Assembly: GCA_024752435.1 (NCBI GenBank)
Contig: CP103037.1
Span: 868,001-932,000, forward strand
Direction: 5' to 3'
From: Allantophomopsis cytisporea
Taxonomy: Eukaryota > Ascomycota > Leotiomycetes > Phacidiales > Phacidiaceae
Length of the DNA stretch: 64,000 nt
Both the position numbers and the translations under genes were made by a program. The notes beneath the pieces are model-generated. The model searched no databases and was not told where the DNA came from. It worked only from the letters and a program-made list of their open reading frames with translations. Positions within the stretch are counted from its first letter, which is position 1. Every line of letters begins with the position of its first letter. This document shows, one piece after another, positions 57,501 to 64,000 of this stretch.

Positions 57501-58099
57501 GACTGCATGTAGCTGGCGCTATTCATGCCGCTGAACATGCGATTCTTAGTCTCATGCCAAATTTTGTGATTAGTATGCCGGGTGACGTACGTACCGAGTG
57601 TAAGATTGGCATCAAGGAATTCGCGCGCCGAGAGACGAGCCGTAAGAGGCCTGCCCGCCTCACATTCTATGATGCTAAGGGTGGTGCTAGCGGGTCTGGT
57701 ATCAGCACGAAGGCTTTTGAGTTCATAGATTTACTACTTAAGCAAGCTGTCCGACGCGTGGAGGCTTGCCATTGTCATCAGGGGTGTCTTGAGTGTGTGA
57801 CGTCTGAGCAGTGTAAGCATGACAACGAGGTTATGAGCAAGGCGGGCTCGGAGGTCATTCTTAAGTCATTGTTGAACATGCATATTGATGTTGATGCTCT
57901 GCCTATGGGACCGGAGGAGATGAGTCCTGCTGGCATTGAGACAGTAGTGCTAGCACAGCCTATCTTGCCCCGAGGGCGGAATGTAGTGGATGATGATATC
58001 AAGAAAGAAAATGCCGGGAATGGTGTGGTTGTCGGCGAGTCACTAGATGGTGTAGAGATTAATCGTGAAGTACAGGTTAAGGAGGAACCTGGCGATTAG
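54590..58099 (+). CDS. hrq1: RecQ4-like DNA helicase Hrq1
   Basis: A single exon of 1169 residues. The N-terminus has a basic KRKRK segment and Ser/Pro-rich linkers. The superfamily 2 core follows. It has the Q-motif-like YAHQTEAI, Walker A STSSGKS (about residue 400), IFPTKALAQDQ (Ia), FTNPDMLH, DEIH (motif II, about 507), SCSATV (III), IIATTALELGVDIG (V) and QQSGRAGRR (VI). The C-terminal MrfA/DUF1998-type domain carries the four-cysteine site CHCHQGCLECVTSEQC at about 1061-1076. This layout is that of Hrq1, a 3'-5' helicase in interstrand crosslink repair, telomere maintenance and replication-fork stability. The C-terminal tail is acidic and unrelated. No intron is needed, and length and motifs match the family. 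Confidence 0.95.
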   Translation: MPLKAATISDKVVRKRKRKTAENEEVEPSDPVPESSSATSIPTKTHDGGSKPKRTAKSKAPPALSRSSSTSSNPVTSEVPYSPYFLALEKTHRALNLVFTFCCSRKHLATTFDTIKSSVEAHIKRDLLIEDIAAIVALRPSGINFTYVDEAMLQIDVRGAEKDETFKGGRVKVFHVAGPPPDASVGGFTGTEGLGPLTNGEFKEVLLFEYVDGDLKRQVADKKTGEPTKISRKLKDEELKLPVYSQKQMMALIDKRNKKFANALNTFLNRCAEDGLDAETELKRIAHAYIPRPAESRTSTPKPEHSTLPKSIPKDRKSVSEIINELKESEWYTGQIVPDGHRVFDPQEAIYGDLNFQLSQDLVNALYNTKGITQLYAHQTEAINNLYEGHHVVVATSTSSGKSLIYQIPVLHELERDHESRAMYIFPTKALAQDQRRSLKEMMRFMSGLEEAIVDTFDGDTEMKDRNMIRDEGRIIFTNPDMLHITILPQEERWRTFLKNLKFVVVDEIHVYNGLFGSHVAFIMRRLRRICAALGNRHIKFISCSATVANPQDHFKTIFGIDDVRMTDFDGSPSGRKEFLCWNTPHKDPGDPTSGRGDTMAEAARLFCQLILRGVRVIAFCRVRRKCEALVGAVKYELTQLERPECMARVMGYRGGYTPQDRRRIETEMFEGKLMGIIATTALELGVDIGSLDAVITVGFPYTIANLRQQSGRAGRRNRDSMSVLVGDCFPTDQYYMQNPDEIFTKPNCELQVDLQNMLVLEGHVQCAAYEMPIRSDEDEIYFGKNLAEIAEERMVKDSLGFYHCNERFRPLPSKFVSIRDTEEDHFAIVDISHGKNIVLEELEASRAFYTLYDGGIFLHQGNTYLVKEFNPERKFAKVEYVKVDWTTQQRDFTDVDPVETEAIRRIPNSLSRAFFGAIKIQHVIFGFFKLDKKRRILDAVQVDNPPIIIYSKGMWLDVPKRALEILVERRLHVAGAIHAAEHAILSLMPNFVISMPGDVRTECKIGIKEFARRETSRKRPARLTFYDAKGGASGSGISTKAFEFIDLLLKQAVRRVEACHCHQGCLECVTSEQCKHDNEVMSKAGSEVILKSLLNMHIDVDALPMGPEEMSPAGIETVVLAQPILPRGRNVVDDDIKKENAGNGVVVGESLDGVEINREVQVKEEPGD

Positions 58100-59097
58100 A
58101 CAGGATGTTGAGTTGTCATAGAGTTAGCTTGTTATGGGCCTGTTATAGATTTCTTTTTCATGATACTCCGATACAGCGTGATTGACGAATACACATATCG
58201 TAGTTTCAATGTTTTCATCAGCGACTTGCCTAACCATGCCCTGATTACCTGAAAAGATTATACAGCTAGGCAATCACCACATTGTGACCTCCCATCAAGT
58301 AATGCGATAAGAGACTAGATCATCAAATATATCCAGCTATAAATTCAAAGGAGTCGTTTTAGTATAACGAAACCTGTTCCAGCGCCCCTTTATATTATCA
58401 AAGCATAATACAAATTTTCGTCATTTCTTCAAAATATACCACATAGTATCGGAAGCTTTCATAGAATAGGTGCAGCTAATCATTCGTCAACACAGATATC
58501 ATAAGTAGAACCAGAAATGGTCGAACATTAACAAGTTGCGGCTACAAATGTCGACATCAATAGATGGACATAATGTATCTATGAGCAGAACTCCGCCAGC
58601 CAAGTGATACAGCAGTGGCCGCATCCAGATCCTTAAAGGGGTACGATTCCTTGTTTTTGTATTTTTTTTTAAATATTTTACAGGTAACTTTGGGTATTAA
58701 GATTTCTTGCTCCCGTGAGAGCCAAACAAAACGACCGATCGCGACTACAAATATATACACAGCTACAACTGCCTCCAGAATAGGGCATTACGGCACATGT
58801 TTGCACAACCTATACGGAGAATCTATAGGGAATAGAGTAGATTCGATACTACAAAATAAAAGTCGCCGAGTTCTCGGTGTTGATAATAAAGAAAATACTT
58901 TAGGTAAACTAGCTGCCGCCGCGCGGCAAGGTCTCTCTGCGAATCGAGCTCCAAATCCAATCCGCGTGTGCCCCGGCGACCGGCCCTTGAAGAATACAAA
59001 AAGCCCAAAAAGCCGAAAAAGCCGCAGGTACAAAAGGCTACCACTGCATCTAATCCTGTACATACCATCACTTTATACATATATTCTTTTTGTCGCC
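58100..59097. other. Intergenic; possible 5' exon of the next gene
   Basis: A reading frame at about 58920-59030 encodes basic KKPKKPKKPQ directly before a GTACAA that could be a donor, so an extra 5' exon for the prolyl 4-hydroxylase-type gene is conceivable. No ATG supports it. Confidence 0.45.
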
Positions 59098-59996
59098 ATG
59101 TTTGCATATTTCATTGGTGCCGTGTCGTTATTATTTGTTTTCTGGAACCCAATTTCCCAAACTCTTTTTGAAGGTTCTTCCATTTCCAACGCCTTCCCCA
59201 ATCGTACGATAGTGTTCAACGAATCATTCGCTGCATTGGACGGCCCTGCATCGCAATGTCCTGCGCACACCTTCCCTCTGCATATCCTTTCCCACGAGCC
59301 TCTTATCATATATCTGCCCAACTTCCTGAGCGAAGCTGAATCCCAGCATATCATCGATATTAGGTATGTCAATCCTTTCCCTTAATCCTCCTCTTTTTCT
59401 CTCTCCTTTCTTTTTCAGATTTCCAAGCGCAGGTCGTTAATGGGAGCCGGTTGGCTGACCCCTTTCCCGGCAGCGAGCCAAAGTTCGAAACTTCAACAGT
59501 CACTACCGGCGATGACACGCGGATTGACGAGCAGATACGCAAGTCTGAAGTCGCGCTTTTGGAACGCGATGAGACTGTGAGATGCATTGAGCAACGAGCA
59601 CGTGACTTTCAAGGTTGGAGGCCCAACCTTGTGATTGAGAGGCTTCGCAGTCAGCGGTACGGACCGTCGGGTCATTATGTGCATCACTATGACTGGAGTG
59701 GAATTTCTAGGTCTGCTGATCGGATATCGACTTTTATGGTCTATGTGGATGCCAATTGTACCGGTGGCGGTACTGAATTTCCAAGGCTGAAGAGACCGGA
59801 GGATCCAAAGTGGTGTGAGTTTCTTGAGTGCGAGGAGGATACGAAGGGAATCACATTCAAGCCTATCAGAGGAAACGCTGTGTTCTGGGAGAACTTGAGA
59901 CCAGATTGGACTGGTTATGAGGAGACTTGGCATGCTGGTTTGCCTGTCATTGATGGTACTAAGGTTGGATTGAACATCTGGAGTTGGGCTTGGTGA
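59098..59996 (+). CDS. Prolyl 4-hydroxylase-type 2-oxoglutarate dioxygenase
   Basis: Exons 59098-59363 and 59474-59996 with a 110 nt phase-2 intron give 262 residues. Residues 1-16 form a membrane anchor or signal (MFAYFIGAVSLLFVFW), so the enzyme faces the ER lumen. The acceptor at 59473 was chosen because it rebuilds the family's ISEPKFETSTVT; the stronger pyrimidine-rich CAG at 59419 leads to a stop in every useful phase. Iron ligands are H160 and D162 (HHYDW) and H242 (WHAGLP). K252 (GTKVGLN) binds 2-oxoglutarate. RCIEQRARDFQGWRPNL is typical of fungal P4H-like proteins. Related enzymes hydroxylate prolines in secreted proteins; the fungal substrate is unknown. The in-frame region upstream lacks ATG. 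Confidence 0.85.
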
Positions 59997-61638
59997 GCTG
60001 GAACATGAGTCCATTTTCATGAATTGTTTGTTGAGAAAGTGTATAAAATATATGTGTGTGTATATATGTATATATATACGAACGATGAATTTTTATGCTA
60101 TATAGAGTATATACTTTATGTTTCTAGGTTCTTTATTCGTTACTTTTTACTACATGATTTAGTACAAGACCCTTTAGGCTAGCTGCCGTGACATCCAGCA
60201 AGAATTGATGCTATAATTATATTCAAGTCCGTACGTCTTTGATATATGTTTATTCGTTGGACCGTATACGCTGTACTTTTAATGGTTCTACTAACAATTG
60301 TAATCATTGAGTGATTCAATTGACGATGGAAAAATTGTGGTGGTCCCGCAGTCACCAAGGTCACTTGACAGTTTCTGTCCATGTTCTTTTAATATTTATC
60401 TCCTTGTTCTCGATGCCGTAGGTTTCTTGCTTTCTATCTAAAGCGTTATACATACTATCTTATCATTAATATAGTTATAAGCTTACCTCTTATTTAGTCG
60501 TACGATCTGAGGCGGTAAGTTGGGGGTGCTAGTATAAACTGATGTTAGTATAATCTATCAACGTTCGCCACTGGCTTACAAGGCCGCTCGTGCACGAGGA
60601 GATCTTGCGCAATAGTTGTGGGCGGATAAACGGACTCAATTTGATGACCTTGTCACCTTGCCGTCATTTAGATGTGAATTGAGCAGATCGGCTTATAAGA
60701 ACGTTATCCGCAAGGGTCTAATACGAAGGATACAACGTAGTTTTCGGCGAAGCTACTGATGAGTGGGACGTATGTAGAGCTGTGTCCAATGGCAAAGCAT
60801 AAAGAAGTAAGAAACGAAATACGAGGCGTCCTTGCATGAGACTTCCAGTGGGTTATGGCTATATTAGCCTAAAAGCTAAGATGAGCTTCTTTTCAATTCA
60901 TCCTTCGACGATACTGGAAATCAGCAGGCATCTATCTGGAATAGACGACGAACAATCTCGGGAAATATTTTAAGGAGAGACAAACAATTGGGTGGTAGGT
61001 GCTTTTCTTGCATCAAAAGAATTGGGACATGGGCAAGATATACAGTTTCGAGCTCTGGAAATAACCTAGTTTACACTTTTAGGGTGACTTTCATACATAT
61101 ACCATCGGTTACCCCTCTTTATCATCCATTTCCAAAAGAACCCTGAAGCCGTTGACACTCTGCAGCGAGTCATTAGCAGCAGTGTCTTCACCTTTTCATT
61201 GCAAACCCTCTAATACAAGCCGTTGATTAATGTGCTCTTTCGACTATATCCTTGTATCATCAAGTCTTCCTTGTCCAATCTTTCGGAGATAGATTCCTTA
61301 ATGGCACCTTCATTTTCAAAACCCAAAATCCAAAAGAGTCATGGAACTCAACTCCGCATGTTAATAATCCAGAGAGGGTACGATATTTCGCGTCATATTC
61401 AGCCGAAATTTCTGTCTCTAACTTTATGAAAGGATGCGTGTCGGTAAAACTCTGTGGCATAGCCAGATCAATGTACCGGAAGGCGATATTACATCGTCTT
61501 GAGGAGATCGCTAGATTGCCTCCCATACCCTCTTCTCAAGTTAAAAGCGAGGCCGTTCGCTGCTTGATCGATTGTACCTGAAATATCTTCCTTGAATATC
61601 AAGTGCAAACAAATCGTCGACGGTGACAAAAGAAGACG
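59997..61638. other. Intergenic
   Basis: TA/TG-rich runs near 60043-60080. A frame at 61252-61581 has no family features and was not accepted. Confidence 0.55.
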
Positions 61639-63959
61639 ATGTGGCCGCCAATAAGTTTTCATATAGCCACTTTGGTCTTGAGTGCTATCTGTGCTGTCTC
61701 AGCACAGAATGGGTCATACGTAACTCAATCAAATGTAGCTCCTGACTCGAATGGATTTCTCATGAGGCATGGATTCGAGAACGTCCTTGTTCAGGTATGT
61801 CTACCATCCCCATGTATACTATGCTCTTTATGACCAGTGTTCTAACTCTGGCTCAGCCATATGGATACGATGGATTTCGAGTTCGCGCCTGGGCTTTCAA
61901 ACCTCCAAATGGGAACGAGATTAGCTTTCTCTATGATCCGCCCTTGGAAGGTCCAGAAAACGGTGTAGCACGGGGTATGACTTACGATACGTTAACCAAT
62001 GGCACCGCACAAATTGCTATTAGAAACGGAAATACTATTGTCAGGACATTTCCTGGGACATTCGCTGGTGGTACTAACACCCGTTTGGCGTTCTATCGTG
62101 TGGAAACAAATGGATCGGAGACGACGCTCCTGAACGAGTACTCACCCACCAAATCCAAGAACCCTAGGTATTATGAGTGGCCTACCAACGGCTACGAGTT
62201 TTACACGGAATTTGCGTTCAGCTCCTCACCGGATGAGCAAATATACGGCGCAGGTATGCAACAGGATCATATGGTTAACAAGAAGGGGCAGACAATTGAC
62301 TTCATCAACTTCAACTCCCACGTTCCTATTCCTGTTTATATGAGCAGCAAAGGTTACGCATTCGTATGGAACTCTGCTGCTCAAGGGCGGATGGAATTCG
62401 GCCCCCTCAGAACCCGCTTTGTTTCCGAAACGACTACGCTGGTAGACTATGTAGTTGTGAGTGCGTTGGAAGGCGATTACGACTCTTTACAACAGCATCT
62501 CTCCGCCGCCACTGGCCGTGCACCAACACCCCCAGACTTCGCTCTAGGATACATCCAGTCGAAGCTACGCTATGAAAATCAAAATGAAATTCTTGCTTTA
62601 GCAGATAATTTTACGAAGTACGACATCCCCGTGTCGCTGATTGTAATCGATTATGAATCATGGGTCCATTCAGGAGATTGGGCTTTAGACCCCAGCGTAT
62701 GGCCGGACCCTGCTACCATGGCAGCTTATGTTAAAAATACGACTGGTGCAGAGATGATGGCGTCTCTTTGGCCAGCCGTTCAAGATACTAGCGTAAACTA
62801 TATGGAAATGCAGGTGAATGGCTTCCTATCTGCAACAAAATCTGGACCAGGAACGACAGACAACTGGGACGGTGCTTATATTAGGAACTATGATTCTACA
62901 AATCCAGACGCTCGCAAGTTTCTGTGGGACACCTTATACAAAAACTATTATGTGAACGGTATCAAGAATTTCTGGATTGACCAAGCGGATGGTGGGTCAC
63001 TCGGGGAGGCTTGGGAGAACACCGCACAATTTGGTTACGTCGCCTCCATTCCTTATGCATTGCCGGATCTCCTATATGCGGCAGGCACACAGAAGAGCGT
63101 TGGCAAGCTTTACCCCTGGGCACATCAGCAGGCTATCGAAGATGGCCTACGAAATGCAACAGAAACAGAACCTGGCTCACCCTGTGAATATCTCTCTCTC
63201 AGCCGTTCCGGGTTTATTGGGTCACAACGTTTCTGTAGCATGATCTGGTCAGGAGATACTACGGCTGTATGGGAGACACTTTCTGAGCAGGTTGCAGACG
63301 GTCTTTCAGCAGCCTCTACTGGTCTAAGCTGGTGGACTCTTGATATTGGCGGCTTCCAGAGTGATCCAACAATTTCGTGGTCTAATAATATCGATTCCTC
63401 CCTATATCGAGAGTTATACGTTCGCTGGCAGCAATGGGCCACGTTCTTACCATTTATGCGCAACCACGGGCAAAGAAAATGCTCGAAGAAGACCTCCTAT
63501 ACATGCGATAATGAGCCTTGGTCTTATGGAGATACCAATACCCCAACTATTAAGTCATATATCGAACTCAGGTACTCCTTGGCCCCCTATCTCAAAGCGA
63601 TCTTTGCCCAGTTCTCTGCAACAGGGAGAATGATCATGCGCCCACTGTTTATGGACTTTCAGACCACTGATCCCAATATCTCTCTCTTGACAAAAACGAA
63701 TAGTAACTTCACAACTCAACAGTATATGTTCGGTCCACGCTTGCTGGTAACCCCCGTTACACTACCGGGCGTCACTGAGTGGGAAGTCTATTTGCCCCAG
63801 ACTTCTGCAGATGGAAATACAACCACACCATGGACTTACTGGTGGACTAACCAGACTTATGCTGGTGGGCAAAATGTGACTGTTCCGGCGCCCTTGGAGC
63901 ATATACCTTTGTTCCACCTTGGTAGTAGAGAAGACATATTTTCAGGAAATGTCTTCTAG
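61639..63959 (+). CDS. Secreted GH31 glycoside hydrolase (alpha-xylosidase/alpha-glucosidase type)
   Basis: Exons 61639-61794 and 61857-63959 (62 nt phase-0 intron with TTCTAACTCTG branch site) give 752 residues. The signal peptide is residues 1-22 (MWPPISFHIATLVLSAICAVSA). A GH31 N-terminal beta-sandwich precedes the barrel (PDFALGYIQSKLRYENQNEI). The catalytic nucleophile is the Asp in NFWIDQADGG (about residue 423), and the acid/base is the Asp in IWSGDTTAVW (about 516). WWTLDIGGF and FLPFMRNHG are further family sites. Several N-glycosylation sequons are present (NGSYV, KNTTG, GNTTT). GH31 includes alpha-glucosidases, alpha-xylosidases and others. The bacterial-YicI-like QSKLRY and WIDQADGG favour an alpha-xylosidase or relative acting on plant xyloglucan or other oligosaccharides outside the cell, but substrate is inferred only. 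The gene ends just inside the window. Confidence 0.92.
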
Positions 63960-64000
63960 TTTGGATCTCTTTCTCATTTTATAACAAGCATGCTTAATTA

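Noticed and set aside
58615..59097. 160-residue upstream extension of the prolyl hydroxylase-type protein
   Set aside because: No ATG in that frame before 59098, and the residues look random except for basic clusters.
61252..61581. 109-codon frame upstream of the GH31 gene
   Set aside because: No ATG-supported conserved motif, splice partner or signal peptide; most likely promoter sequence.

Overview
The window is nuclear DNA from a filamentous ascomycete (Pezizomycotina; Leotiomycetes-like by protein flavour, which is a guess). Genes lie on both strands without operons. Most are interrupted by 45-120 nt introns with GT..AG ends and CTAAC/CTGAC-type branch sites. The families are typical of filamentous fungi: CFEM-less rhodopsin/PTH11-type membrane proteins, an arylsulfotransferase-type protein, a GH31 glycosidase, a small secreted cysteine protein and a Ctr copper transporter. 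Exon structures below were worked out by hand from splice signals and reading phase; no alignment or RNA evidence was available.

Layout. 1-951: 5' part of an arrestin-like trafficking adaptor (minus, cut by the window edge). 952-9520: a gene-poor stretch of about 8.5 kb. 9521-17415: a compact housekeeping block, holding an Mpp6-type exosome cofactor with a zinc knuckle, a frameshifted hypothetical gene, pICln, a mitochondrial repeat protein, an SMAP-domain lysine-rich protein and RAMP4/SERP. 18904-20270: a rhodopsin-domain membrane protein. 20271-27845: sparse, with one clear secreted six-cysteine protein (24928-25639) and a second, unresolved or broken secreted-protein candidate (26745-27319). 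27846-30991: the mitochondrial presequence protease Cym1. 33902-35286: ornithine decarboxylase behind a long, intron-containing, AUG-free leader. 36051-36131: an intron-containing tRNA-Asp. 37172-41820: a divergent ferric/cupric reductase and Ctr copper transporter pair. 44256-48094: an arylsulfotransferase-type membrane protein and a second rhodopsin-domain protein, converging. 50885-63959: an AlkB-type dioxygenase, a paraoxonase-like protein, the Hrq1 helicase, a prolyl 4-hydroxylase-type dioxygenase and a GH31 glycosidase.

Genes that plausibly work together. The reductase and the Ctr transporter would reduce Cu(II) at the surface and import Cu(I); both proteins begin with methionine-rich segments. 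The ornithine decarboxylase leader carries what looks like a non-AUG upstream reading frame ending in Pro-Pro-stop, matching the known logic of polyamine feedback on ODC homologues. This is the most interesting regulatory signal in the window. Other notable points are a GC-AG intron in CYM1, a first coding exon consisting only of ATG in RAMP4, a decayed duplicate of the pICln 3' end, and a frameshifted gene lying between the two copies.
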